64,000 nucleotides of DNA, from the NCBI GenBank assembly GCA_963775125.1, contig CAVZHQ010000001.1:124001-188000 (forward strand). Direction: 5' to 3'. Source of the DNA: JAHECQ01 sp963775125. GTDB taxonomy: Bacteria > Actinomycetota > Acidimicrobiia > Acidimicrobiales > SZUA-35. Both the position numbers and the translations under genes were made by a program. Every line of letters begins with the position of its first letter. Position 1 is the stretch's first letter. Under the pieces are notes generated by a model, which saw only the letters and a list, made by a program, of their open reading frames with translations, was not told where the DNA came from and did not search any database. Below, one piece after another: positions 7,308 through 15,794 of this stretch.

Positions 7308-8432
7308 ATGCAGCCGTTGCCAGCTCCACCCATGACACCGACTGCCGGCTGGTACCCGGACCCGTGGGCCAAGGCGGCCTGGCGTTGGTGGGATGGTCAG
7401 GCGTGGACGGCCCATGTCGCTCACCGCGAACAGCGCAAGCCACGACTGCCGGCGTGGCTGAGCCTCCCCGTCATTCCCTGCTTGGTCCTGGTCGTCCTGG
7501 CCGTCGGGGTGCTCGGTGTCCAGGCGCCGGTGGCCATCGCCCTGGGACTGGTTCCGCTGGTCATCGTGGCGCCAGTTCTGCAATGGCTCGACCGGGTCGA
7601 GCCGGAACCACGCTCGGCCCGCATCCACGCCCTGCTGTGGGGGGCAACAGTGGCGGTGGTCATCTCGAGCCTGGTGAACGGGATCGTCGCCGGCGCTGCA
7701 GGAGAGACCGTGGCCGCGGTGTTCTCGGCTCCGTTGATCGAGGAGGCGACGAAGGCGGGCGGCATCTGGTACGCCGTGCGTCGACGAGAGCTCGACGGAG
7801 TCATGGACGGCGTGATCTACGCCGGGTGGACCGCGTTGGGCTTCGCTGTCGTCGAGGACTTCCTGTATTTCACCGACGCCTCAGCCGACGGACAACTGGC
7901 CGAGCTCTTCGTCATTCGTGCCCTGCTCACCCCCTTCGCCCACCCGCTGTTCACGGCGTGGACCGGGCTCGCCATCGGGTCAGCCGTAGCGCAAGGCAAG
8001 CGCCTCTTCCCTCGGGTGCTCGTCGGTTACGGTCTGGCCGTGGCCAGCCACATGGCCTGGAACGGATCCCTGAGCGCGGGCGAAGACAGTGGCGCCCTGC
8101 TTCCGATTGCCATCCTGCTCTTCGTCGGCCTCTTCGTCGCCGGTGCCATCGCCCTCTTCGTCGTTCGTCGGAACGAGCAAGCGCACTTCGTGTCACTCGT
8201 ACCCTGGTTGGCCCAGCGTTATGGCCTCACGCCCCGCGAAGTTGCGGTCTTCGGCGACTGGAAGGGCATGCTTTCGGCCCGTCGGGCCCTCCCCAAGGAC
8301 CAACGAAAACACTTCGACCAATTGCATGCCGCCCTCGCCCGCCTCGCCCATCTCCACCAGCAGCCCGGGGAAACGGATCGGACGATCGAGGAAGTCCTCG
8401 CCGCCCAACTCCACCGCGCCCGCCACCCCTGA
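7308..8432 (+). CDS. PrsW-family intramembrane metalloprotease with N-terminal DUF2510 motif
   Basis: A 374-residue membrane protein. Residues about 13-35 form a DUF2510 module (GWYPDPW ... RWWDGQAWT). After several hydrophobic helices comes the PrsW protease core: EEATKA (about residue 145), VVEDFLYF (about 185), a conserved His in FAHPLFTAWTG (about 210) and ASHMAWNG (about 246). These Glu and His residues are the expected zinc ligands of the family. PrsW proteases cleave membrane anti-sigma factors or other membrane proteins; the substrate here is unknown. A cytoplasmic tail of about 85 residues follows the last helix. It converges with proS across a repeat-rich spacer. Confidence 0.88.
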   Translation: MQPLPAPPMTPTAGWYPDPWAKAAWRWWDGQAWTAHVAHREQRKPRLPAWLSLPVIPCLVLVVLAVGVLGVQAPVAIALGLVPLVIVAPVLQWLDRVEPEPRSARIHALLWGATVAVVISSLVNGIVAGAAGETVAAVFSAPLIEEATKAGGIWYAVRRRELDGVMDGVIYAGWTALGFAVVEDFLYFTDASADGQLAELFVIRALLTPFAHPLFTAWTGLAIGSAVAQGKRLFPRVLVGYGLAVASHMAWNGSLSAGEDSGALLPIAILLFVGLFVAGAIALFVVRRNEQAHFVSLVPWLAQRYGLTPREVAVFGDWKGMLSARRALPKDQRKHFDQLHAALARLAHLHQQPGETDRTIEEVLAAQLHRARHP

Positions 8433-8435
8433 CCC

Positions 8436-8542
8436 AACCTCCGGCTGGAGGCGTCGGTCACCCCCAACCTCCGGCCACAGGCGTCGGAAACCGACGCCTG
8501 TGGCCGGAGGTTCGGTGGTGGTGACGCTTGGGGCCGGAGGTT
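8436..8542. repeat. Four-copy inverted repeat with a perfect 22-bp hairpin, between convergent prsW-like and proS genes
   Basis: Four copies of a roughly 22-bp element with core AACCTCCGGC and GCGTC lie in the 140-bp gap: two direct (8436-8457 and 8466-8487) and two inverted (8491-8512 and 8523-8542). The inner pair is perfectly complementary over 22 bp with only AAA between arms, so either strand can fold a very stable hairpin. The position between convergent stops suggests a bidirectional terminator or a REP/BIME-like mobile palindrome. There is no T-tract after the hairpin, which argues against a standard intrinsic terminator. Confidence 0.9.
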
Positions 8543-8572
8543 CGGCGGTGGGCGGGGTGGTCTCGGTCGGCG

Positions 8573-10283
8573 TTAGGACTTGGCTTCGGTGACCAGTCGG
8601 GTGACGTGGGCCGCAAGGTCGTCGAGGGGGACGTTGGTGGTTTCGCCGTTGCGGCGTTCGGTGACCTCGACCTCGCCGTTGGCCAGACCCTTGGGGCCGA
8701 CGGTGACTCGGAACGGGATGCCCACCAGTTCGGCGTCGGCGAACTTGACGCCGGGGCGGGCGTCACGGTCGTCGAGGATCACGTCGACGCGGGCTTGACG
8801 GAGCTCGCTGATAGAGCCGCTCGCCGACGGCCATGCTCTCGTCGTCGACTCGCATGAGGGTGATGACCACCTCGAACGGGGCGATGGACGTGGGCCAGAT
8901 GATGCCCTTGTCATCGTGGTTGGCCTCGACCGAGGCCGCCATGTTGCGACCGACGCCGATGCCGTAGCTGCCCATCACCACTGGGATCTGCTTGCCGTCG
9001 GGAGAGAGGACCATGACGCCGAACTTCTCGGCATACCCCGTACCGAGCTTGAAGATGTGGCCGATCTCGATGCAGCGAACGATGTCGATGGGGGTCTGGC
9101 AGTTGGGGCAGGCCTCGCCGGCCGAGACCTCGCGGAGGTCGGCCCACTGGGTGACCTGGAGGTCACGATCGACGTCGACGCCCCGCAGGTGCCAGTCGTC
9201 GTCGTTGGCACCCGTGGTCATGTTGGTCCGGCCCCGTAGGGCCTCGTCGATGATGACGGGGTGGTTGGTGACCCCGACAGCGCCGAGGCTGCCGGGGTTG
9301 GCGCCGAGCGCGGCAAGGGCTTCTTCGGGTTCGCCGGCGCGGACCTGGACGGCCCCTGTTGCGTCGAGGAGCTTCTGGATGTTCAGCTGATGGTCACCCC
9401 GGACGACCGCCAAGGTGATGGTCCCGTCGACCACCATGACGAGCGTCTTGAGCTGGCGATCGGCCGAAGCTCCGCCGTCGAAGGTCTCGAGGGCAGCGAT
9501 GGTACGAACGCCGGGGGTGGCGAACCGTTCGGGTGCCGCGGGGCCGGTCTCATCGACCACTGCGGGCAGGTACGAGGTGGCCTTCTCGATGTTGGCGGCG
9601 TAGCCACATGATGGGCACATGGCGACGTCGTCTTCGCCGGCGTCGGACGGGGTCATGAACTCGACCGAGGAGTTGCCGCCCATGGCGCCCGAGCTGGCCT
9701 CGACGCCGAACGACGGAACGCCGATGCGTTCGAAAATTCTCCGGTAGGCACGGTCGTGGTTGTCGAACTGGACGTCGAGGCCGGCCCAATCGACGTCGAA
9801 GCTGTAGGAGTCCTTCATGGCGAACTCTCGCACCCGGAGCAGCCCGGACTTGGGCCGAGCTTCGTCGCGGAATTTGGTCTGGATGTGGTACCAGAGCTGC
9901 GGGAGTTGCTTGTACGACGACAACTCGGCGGCGACGGTGGCGAAGATCTCCTCGTGAGTGATGCCCAGTGCGTTGTCGTTGCCCTTGCGGTCGACCAGGC
10001 GGAACATGATCTCGCCCATCGTGTCCCAGCGCCCCGACTGCTGCCAGATCTCGGCGGGATGCATGGTCGGAAGAGAGAACTCCTGCCCGCCGATGGCGTC
10101 GATCTCTTCGCGGATGATCTGGGAGATCTTCTGATGGACTCGCCAACCCATCGGCAGCATCGAGTAGTGCCCCGCGTGGAGCTGGCGGATGAATCCGCCA
10201 CGCACGAGCAGCCGGTGGCTGGCCGCGACCGCGTCGTTGGGGGCATCGCGGAGAGTGGGGACGAACATCTGGGACCAACGCAT
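8573..10283 (-). CDS. proS: Prolyl-tRNA synthetase (one-base frameshift in the sequence)
   Basis: Class II aminoacyl-tRNA synthetase that charges tRNA-Pro. The N-terminal catalytic domain contains motif 2 (TKFRDEARPKSGLLRVREF) and motif 3 further on (GSYGIGVGRNMAA). Between them, about residues 225-400, is the bacterial-type YbaK-like editing insertion. The frame breaks near 8808-8812, just inside the C-terminal anticodon-binding domain. Upstream reads ESMAVGERLY and the next frame continues ELRQARVDVILDDRDARPGV, so removing one base from TATCAGCGAG joins them. The restored length is 569 residues, normal for bacterial ProRS. As the gene is essential, a sequence error is more likely than decay. 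A TAACCT -10 lies six bases before the ATG. Confidence 0.93.
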
Positions 10284-10289
10284 GCCGAG

Positions 10290-10295
10290 AGGTTA
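10290..10295 (-). promoter_or_regulatory. Candidate -10 element of proS (leaderless)
   Basis: On the minus strand TAACCT is followed by six bases and the proS ATG at 10283, consistent with a leaderless message. The 61-bp gap to the divergent fdhA start must hold both promoters. On the plus strand GACAAT (10333-10338) is six bases before the fdhA ATG and could be its -10. Confidence 0.5.
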
Positions 10296-10344
10296 CCAAC
10301 GGCGGCGGGCGCCAAAGTTGGCTGTGAGCTGCGACAATCGAGCC

Positions 10345-12298
10345 ATGGCCACCTCGTCTCTTCCCCGGAACCGCCTCTCCACCGTCCGGCCGCGACTCAC
10401 CACCCCGCTGCTCCGCGTCGACGGTGAACTTCGGCCGGCGTCGTGGGACGCGGCGCTCAGTCGGGTCGCCGACGGCTTCACCGCCGTCAAGGAACAGCAC
10501 GGGCCGTCTGCGTTCGCCTTGTTCTCCTGTTCCAAGAGCACCAACGAGATGAACTACGCGGCCCAGAAGTTCAGCCGTCTGGCGTTGGGGTCGAACAACA
10601 TCGACTCCTGCAACCGCACTTGACACGCTCCCAGCGTCGTCGGTCTGGCGACAGTGTTCGGTGCCGGTGGCGGTACCTGCTCCTATGAGGAGGTGGAGGA
10701 GGCTGACGTCATCCTCCTGTGGGGGTCCAACGCCCGCGAGGCCCACCCCATCTACTTCCACCATGTACTGAAAGCGCTCGACAAGGGCGGCCGGATGTAC
10801 GCGGTCGATCCTCGGCGCACCTCGTCGGCCAAGTTCGCCGACGTCTGGTTGGGACTGAACCTCGGGGCCGACGTCGCGTTGGCCAACACCATGGCCAATC
10901 ACATCATCGGCCAGGGCCTGGTGAACCAGGCGTTCATCGATCACTCCACGGCTGGTTACGAGGCGTTCAAAGCAGCGGTCGCCCGCTACACCCTCGAGCG
11001 CGGCGCCGAGCTCACCGGGCTGCCGGCGTCGGTCATCGCCGAGATGGCCGAGGCCTATGCCACCGCCGGCTCGGCCCAGATCCTGTGGACCCTGGGCATC
11101 ACCGAGCACCACAACGCGGTCGACAACGTCGTTGCCCTGTGCAACCTGGCGCTGCTCACGGGCCATGTCGGCCGGTGGGGAAGCGGGCTGGTTCCGCTCC
11201 GGGGCCAGAACAACGTGCAGGGCGGCGGCGACATGGGCGCTCTGCCCAACAAGCTTCCGGGCTTCGCCGACATCGATGATCCGTCGGCTCGCGCCCGGTT
11301 CGCCGCGGTGTGGGGCGCGGAGGTTCCGCCCGACCCGGGCCTGCACCTCACGCTCATGTTCGAGGCCATGGAGGCCGGAACCATCCGGGCGGCCTACATC
11401 CTGGGGGAGAACCCCGCGGACTCCGAGGCCGACGTCGCCCATGCCCGCAAGCTGCTGGCCGGACTCGACCTCCTCGTCGTCCAGGACATCTTCCTCACCC
11501 GCACCGCCGAGCTGGCCGACGTGGTGCTTCCCGCGTCGGTGGGCTGGGCCGAGTGCGAGGGCACGGTCACCTCGTCGGAACGGCGGGTACAACGGGTGCG
11601 CCCGGCGGTTCCTCCGCCGGGCGAGGCTCGCCACGACCACGAGATTCTCGGCGAGTTGGCGCGCCGCATGGGCGTCGACTGGGGAGACCCCTCGCCCCAG
11701 GACCTCTGGAACGAAGTGCGATCGTTGTCTCCCCTCCACGCGGGGATGTCCTACGAACGACTCGAGACCGAGGGAGGGCTGCAGTGGCCGTGCCCCGATC
11801 TCGATCATCCCGGATCCCCCTTCCTGCATGGCTGGCTGTGGGAGGCCGATCTCGGCGGTCGGCCCCCGGCACCGTTCTCGGTGGTCGAGCACGCGGGCCC
11901 GAAGGAAGAGCTCTCCGAGCAGTTCCCCCTGCGACTCACCACCGGCCGGGCCCTCGACTCGTACAACACCGGCGTCCAGTCCGGCTCGCTCGACGCCCCG
12001 ATCCGCTACGGCGATGCCATCGACGTGAACCCCCTCGACGCGTCCGCCCTCCAGGTGGTCGACGGGGAGCGCGTGCGGGTCAGCTCGCCCCGGGGCTCGG
12101 TCGAGATGCCGGTACGCGTGCAACCGGACCTGCCGGTCGGCCTCACCTTCACCACGTTCCACTTCCCCGAACTCGTCGACCTCAACGTGCTCACCAATCC
12201 CGGAATGGGATCCTCGATCCGGAACCTCGGAGTTCAAGGCTGCCGCCATTCGGATCGACAAGTTGGATCCGTCCATCGCAGGCGTGCCCCGTGTCTGA
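10345..12298 (+). CDS. fdhA: Formate dehydrogenase catalytic subunit with predicted selenocysteine (lacks N-terminal Fe-S domains; one-base frameshift near C-terminus)
   Basis: Molybdenum/tungsten bis-MGD subunit that oxidises formate to CO2. The in-frame TGA at 10621-10623 falls at residue 93 in SNNIDSCNRT-U-HAPSVVGL, exactly where Sec or Cys ligates the metal in formate dehydrogenases and directly before the conserved His. Later family motifs include LWTLGITEHHNAVDN, GQNNVQGGGDMG and the bis-MGD-binding LTTGRALDSYNTG. The protein starts at the point (RPRLTTPLLRVDGELRP) that normally follows the [4Fe-4S] domain, which is encoded separately at 14057. Near 12199-12203 one extra base shifts the frame; after correction it reads LTNPEWDPRSGTSEFK and stops at 12298, giving 650 residues. 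Confidence 0.9.
10621..10652 (+). promoter_or_regulatory. UGA selenocysteine codon with candidate bacterial SECIS hairpin
   Basis: After the TGA, GTCGTC (10636-10641) pairs with GGCGAC (10647-10652), including one G-U pair, and encloses the loop GGTCT (10642-10646). The loop occupies bases 22-26 counted from the U of UGA, the spacing I recall for the Escherichia coli fdhF SECIS, whose apical loop has the same GGUCU. Part of the similarity is forced because this region encodes the conserved Gly-Leu. The selenocysteine machinery (selA, selB, selC, selD) is not in this window. Confidence 0.75.
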
Positions 12299-14060
12299 CC
12301 TGCACTTCACCGCCGATCAGGCGTCGCCGGACGAGCAGGCGGTGATCGATGCCGTCCTGGCCGGGCTCGGAACCGACCCCGCCACCAGCGCAGAGGGCGA
12401 ACGGGTCGTGCGGGGCGGAGTTCGCCGCCGAAACGAGCGTCGCCACGTGCTGTTGCCGGGGTTGCACGGATTGCAGCGAGCCTCGGGCTGGATCACGCCC
12501 GGAGGGCTCAACTACCTCTGCGCCCAGCTCGGGGTTCCACCGGCGGAGGCGTACGGGGTCGCCTCGTTCTACGACCTGTTCCGCACCGAGGACCCTGGTC
12601 ACACCGATTCGGTCCACCACGTCTGCATCGACGCGGCGTGCCAGATTGCCGGCGCCGACGACCGAATCGCCGAACTGGAAGCGGCCGGCCATCACGTGCA
12701 TCGCAGCCCGTGCCTCGGCCAGTGCGAGCGGCCGGTCGCAGTCTTCGTCCAAGGGCGAGGTCGTGAGGACGCGGTCCCGATCGATGAGTCGGAGCCCACG
12801 GGATCAGGCAGTATTCCGCAGCGGTACGATCCCTCGCTCGTCCTGCTGGCTCGGGTCGGACGGGTCGAACCCACCTCGCTCGAGTCCTACGTCGGCGCCG
12901 GTGGCTACAAGGCCCTGGCCAAGGCATTCACGCGGGGCGCCGGCGGCGTGATCGACGAGATCCTCGCGTCGGGCCTCAGCGGGCGTGGCGGCGCTGCATT
13001 CCCGACCGGCGTCAAACTGCGGGCGGTCGCCGCCGAGCCTGGCCCCCGCTACGTGGTGGCCAACGCCGACGAGTCCGAGCCGGGAACCTTCAAGGACCGG
13101 ATCGTGATGGAGAACGATCCGTTCGCCGTGATCGAGGCCCTGACCATCGCCGGCTTTGCCGTGGGCGCAAGCAAGGGCTGGATCTACATCCGGGGCGAGT
13201 ACCCGCTGGCGACCCGGCGGCTGCAGGGAGCAATCGACGCTGCCCGCGAGGCGGGCTTTCTCGGTGAACGCATCGCCCGGTCGTCGTTCTCGTTCGACAT
13301 CGAGATCCGTCGGGGGGCCGGCGCCTACATCTGTGGCGAGGAGACGGCGCTGTTCAACTCACTCGAGGGTTTCCGGGGCGAGCCTCGCCAGAAACCTCCG
13401 TTCCCGACGACCCACGGTCTGTTCGGTCGTCCGACTGCGGTGAACAACCCGGAGACACTGCTCAACCTGCTCGAGATCGTCACCAACGGTGGAGACGCCT
13501 ACGCGGCCATCGGGACCGAGGGATCGAAGGGGCGCAAGCTGTTCTGCGTGTCGGGCAACGTGAAGACGCCGGGACTCTACGAAGTGCCGTTCGGGCCCAC
13601 CCTCCGAGACATCCTCGACCTCGCCGGCGGGGTCGACGGCGAGTTGCAGGCGGTTCTGCTCGGCGGTGCCGCCGGCTCGTTCGTCACGCCCGACCAACTC
13701 GACGTCCCCTTGACCTTCGAGGGCACCCGGGCGGCGGGACTCTCGCTGGGTTCAGGCGTCGTCATGGCCTTCAACCGATCGGTCGATCTGGCCGCGGTGG
13801 TGACCCGCATCGCCGAGTTCTTCCGGGACGAATCCTGCGGACAATGCGTGCCATGCCGAGTCGGTGCGGTCCGCCAACACGAGCTCCTCGTCCGAACCGG
13901 CACCCGACTCACCCCACCCGACCTCGTGCTGCTCGACGACATGGACCGGGCCATGAAGGACGCGTCCATCTGTGGTCTCGGCCACACGGCGTGCACCGCC
14001 GTCCGTTCGGCGTTGTCGCTCGGGCTCCTCGAAACACCTGCCAACGGAGGCCCGCAATGA
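12291..14060 (+). CDS. fdhB: Formate dehydrogenase NAD-reducing subunit, NuoE-NuoF fusion
   Basis: A 589-residue fusion of NuoE-like and NuoF-like modules that carries electrons from the Fe-S chain to FMN and NAD. The NuoE part binds a [2Fe-2S] cluster through Cys112, Cys117, Cys141 and Cys145 (VCIDAACQIAG and SPCLGQCERP). The NuoF part starts near residue 205 with GLSGRGGAAFPTGVK (NADH site), then VVANADESEPGTFKDR, GAGAYICGEETAL (FMN site) and the [4Fe-4S] cysteines in ESCGQCVPCRVG plus a later CGLGHTA. The GTG start overlaps the corrected fdhA stop by eight bases, and the ATGA at the end couples it to the next gene. This architecture matches the soluble NAD-dependent FdsB/FdhB group. Confidence 0.92.
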   Translation: MSDLHFTADQASPDEQAVIDAVLAGLGTDPATSAEGERVVRGGVRRRNERRHVLLPGLHGLQRASGWITPGGLNYLCAQLGVPPAEAYGVASFYDLFRTEDPGHTDSVHHVCIDAACQIAGADDRIAELEAAGHHVHRSPCLGQCERPVAVFVQGRGREDAVPIDESEPTGSGSIPQRYDPSLVLLARVGRVEPTSLESYVGAGGYKALAKAFTRGAGGVIDEILASGLSGRGGAAFPTGVKLRAVAAEPGPRYVVANADESEPGTFKDRIVMENDPFAVIEALTIAGFAVGASKGWIYIRGEYPLATRRLQGAIDAAREAGFLGERIARSSFSFDIEIRRGAGAYICGEETALFNSLEGFRGEPRQKPPFPTTHGLFGRPTAVNNPETLLNLLEIVTNGGDAYAAIGTEGSKGRKLFCVSGNVKTPGLYEVPFGPTLRDILDLAGGVDGELQAVLLGGAAGSFVTPDQLDVPLTFEGTRAAGLSLGSGVVMAFNRSVDLAAVVTRIAEFFRDESCGQCVPCRVGAVRQHELLVRTGTRLTPPDLVLLDDMDRAMKDASICGLGHTACTAVRSALSLGLLETPANGGPQ

Positions 14061-14884
14061 CCGACATCACCCTCACGGTCGACGGCCGAACGGTCACCGC
14101 CGAACCGGGTCAGACGATCCTCGAGGCGTGCAACAACGAGGGCATCGAGACCCCGACGCTCTGCTGGGCCGCCAACCTCACCCCGGTGAACGTCTGCCGG
14201 GTCTGCGTGGTCGAAGTCGCGGGCTCGCGAACCCTCGTCCCTGCATGCTCCCGTCCGGTCGAGGAGGGCATGGAGGTCCTCACCGACTCCGACCGGGTTC
14301 GTCACAGCCGCAAGATGGTGCTCGAGTTCCTCGGTTCGGGTGTCGATCTGTCGCAGGCAGAAGCACTCCAGGGGTGGGCCGACCACTACGGCGCCGAACC
14401 CGGCCGCTACGTCGAGCCGCAGACCATGAACGAGGAGGTGAAGATCCAGGACAACCTCTACATCCGTGACTACGACAAGTGCGTGCTGTGTTACAAGTGC
14501 GTCGAGGCGTGTGGCGACGACGCGCAGCACACCTTCGCGATCGCCGTGTCCGGTCGAGGGTTCGGGGCAAGGATCTCCACCGAGTTCGATGTCGCCCTGC
14601 CCGAATCGGCCTGCGTCTACTGCGGCAACTGCGTGGGTGTCTGCCCGACGGGAGCGCTGCAGTTCACGACCGAGTTCGATCTGCGAACGGCCGGCAACTG
14701 GCGGCCGGAGACACAAACGGTCACCCGGACGGTGTGTTCCTATTGCGGCGTCGGCTGCAACCTGGAGCTGCACGTCCAGGACGAGACGATCGTGAAGGTG
14801 ACCTCGCCCGCAGATCACTCGGTGACGTCGGGGCACCTGTGCATCAAGGGACGCTTCGGCTGGAACTACGTCCAGCCGATGTGA
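14057..14884 (+). CDS. Formate dehydrogenase Fe-S subunit: NuoG-type ferredoxin domains plus Mo-bisMGD [4Fe-4S] domain (detached N-terminus of FdhA)
   Basis: A 275-residue protein equivalent to the N-terminal quarter of a full-length NAD-linked FdhA. It has a plant-type [2Fe-2S] domain (Cys36, Cys47, Cys50, Cys64) and a His-Cys-type linker region. Two [4Fe-4S] motifs follow (Cys142/145/148/152 and Cys186/189/192/196). Last comes the Molybdop_Fe4S4 motif CSYCGVGC (Cys227/230/234) with its fourth ligand at Cys262 in HLCIKGRFGWNYVQPM. It ends there, just where the separate catalytic subunit begins, so the two should assemble into one active site. ATGA overlap with fdhB shows translational coupling. 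The gene order is permuted relative to the fused protein. Confidence 0.9.
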   Translation: MTDITLTVDGRTVTAEPGQTILEACNNEGIETPTLCWAANLTPVNVCRVCVVEVAGSRTLVPACSRPVEEGMEVLTDSDRVRHSRKMVLEFLGSGVDLSQAEALQGWADHYGAEPGRYVEPQTMNEEVKIQDNLYIRDYDKCVLCYKCVEACGDDAQHTFAIAVSGRGFGARISTEFDVALPESACVYCGNCVGVCPTGALQFTTEFDLRTAGNWRPETQTVTRTVCSYCGVGCNLELHVQDETIVKVTSPADHSVTSGHLCIKGRFGWNYVQPM

Positions 14885-14886
14885 TC

Positions 14887-14908
14887 CGCAGTACACGGTG
14901 TACTTGCG
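14887..14908. promoter_or_regulatory. Near-perfect 22-bp palindrome, candidate operator upstream of the FAH hydrolase gene
   Basis: CGCAGTACAC and GTGTAC-T-TGCG are inverted around a single G (14897), with one extra T in the right arm. It lies in the 55-bp gap between the formate dehydrogenase operon and the FAH gene. The one-base centre rules out a hairpin loop, so it looks like a dimeric regulator site rather than a terminator. No regulator gene adjoins it. Confidence 0.6.
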
Positions 14909-14939
14909 TTCGAGGTCACCGGCGGCAACCATCGGCGAC

Positions 14940-15779
14940 ATGGCATTCACTTTGGCAAATGTGGACGGACGAGCGGCGCTGGTGCGCAGCGGTGAATGGT
15001 TCGACGTGGAGCGAGCCAGCGAAGGGGCCATCAGCGCCGACCCGATGCTCGCCCTCGGTGACGCCGAGGCACTTCACCAGTTGGACGCGCGCCTCGGCCA
15101 GCTCACCGCCGACGGTTCCGTCGCTGACATCGAACTCGGTCCGCCGGTTCCGCGACCCCGGAACAGCTACGGCATCGGGCTGAACTATCGCAGTCACGCG
15201 GCCGAGTCCAACATGGAGCTGCCGGAGAATCCTCTGGTGTTCACGAAGTTCCCCAGCTGCATCGTCGGCCCCGACAGCGACGTCGAGTTGCGAACCGAGA
15301 CCGGTGACTACGAGGTCGAACTCGTGGTCGTCATTGGCAAAGGGGGCCGCGACATTCCCGAAAGCGAGGCGTGGGACCACATCGTCGGCGTGACGTGCGG
15401 ACAGGACATCTCCGATCGCCGCCTGCAGTTCTCGGCCAAACCGCCGCACTTCGATCTCGGCAAGTCACGGGACACCTACGGCCCCATCGGCCCGGTGCTG
15501 GTCTCGACCGACCAGTTCGACGACCCGACGCAGATCGACTTGTCCTGCACGGTCAACGGCGAGCCTCGGCAGAGTGACAACACCCGCAACCTGATCTTCA
15601 CCGTGGCGCAGCTCGTGGCCTACCTCTCGTCCATCAGCACCCTCGCCACCGGCGACCTGATCTTCACCGGAACCCCCGAGGGAGTCGGCGCCGCTTCGAA
15701 GAACTACCTCAAGCCGGGCGACGTCATCGTCAGCACCCTGCAGGGTGTCGGCACCATGACCAACCACTGTCTCGCCTGA
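14940..15779 (+). CDS. Fumarylacetoacetate hydrolase (FAH) family protein
   Basis: A 279-residue FAH-fold enzyme; members cleave C-C bonds of beta-diketo acids, decarboxylate or hydrate small dicarboxylic acids. The core has SYGIGLNYRSHAAESN (about residue 77), VFTKFPSCIVGPDSDVEL, the metal-binding acidic pattern YEVELVVVIGK (Glu residues about 124 and 126), VTCGQDISDRRLQF and GDLIFTGTPEGVG. The ATG at 14940 was preferred over an upstream GTG that overlaps the palindrome at 14887-14908. It is followed 15 bases later by an SDR gene and then hisN, apparently one transcript. The substrate is not evident; catechol or aromatic-ring degradation products are common for the family. Confidence 0.85.
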   Translation: MAFTLANVDGRAALVRSGEWFDVERASEGAISADPMLALGDAEALHQLDARLGQLTADGSVADIELGPPVPRPRNSYGIGLNYRSHAAESNMELPENPLVFTKFPSCIVGPDSDVELRTETGDYEVELVVVIGKGGRDIPESEAWDHIVGVTCGQDISDRRLQFSAKPPHFDLGKSRDTYGPIGPVLVSTDQFDDPTQIDLSCTVNGEPRQSDNTRNLIFTVAQLVAYLSSISTLATGDLIFTGTPEGVGAASKNYLKPGDVIVSTLQGVGTMTNHCLA

Positions 15780-15794
15780 GCGGGGGCCGATCAC

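Noticed and set aside
8800..8820. Programmed ribosomal frameshift in proS
   Set aside because: No slippery heptamer or downstream structure is visible, and similar indels occur in several unrelated genes of the window.
9550..12276. Very long open frame on the minus strand opposite fdhA and proS
   Set aside because: It is a GC-driven shadow of fdhA and of an antisense frame of proS; its translation has Arg/Gly/Val-rich random composition and no domain.
14885..14939. Terminator of the fdh operon
   Set aside because: The palindrome has a one-base centre and no T-tract, so it cannot form a terminator hairpin; it is better read as an operator.
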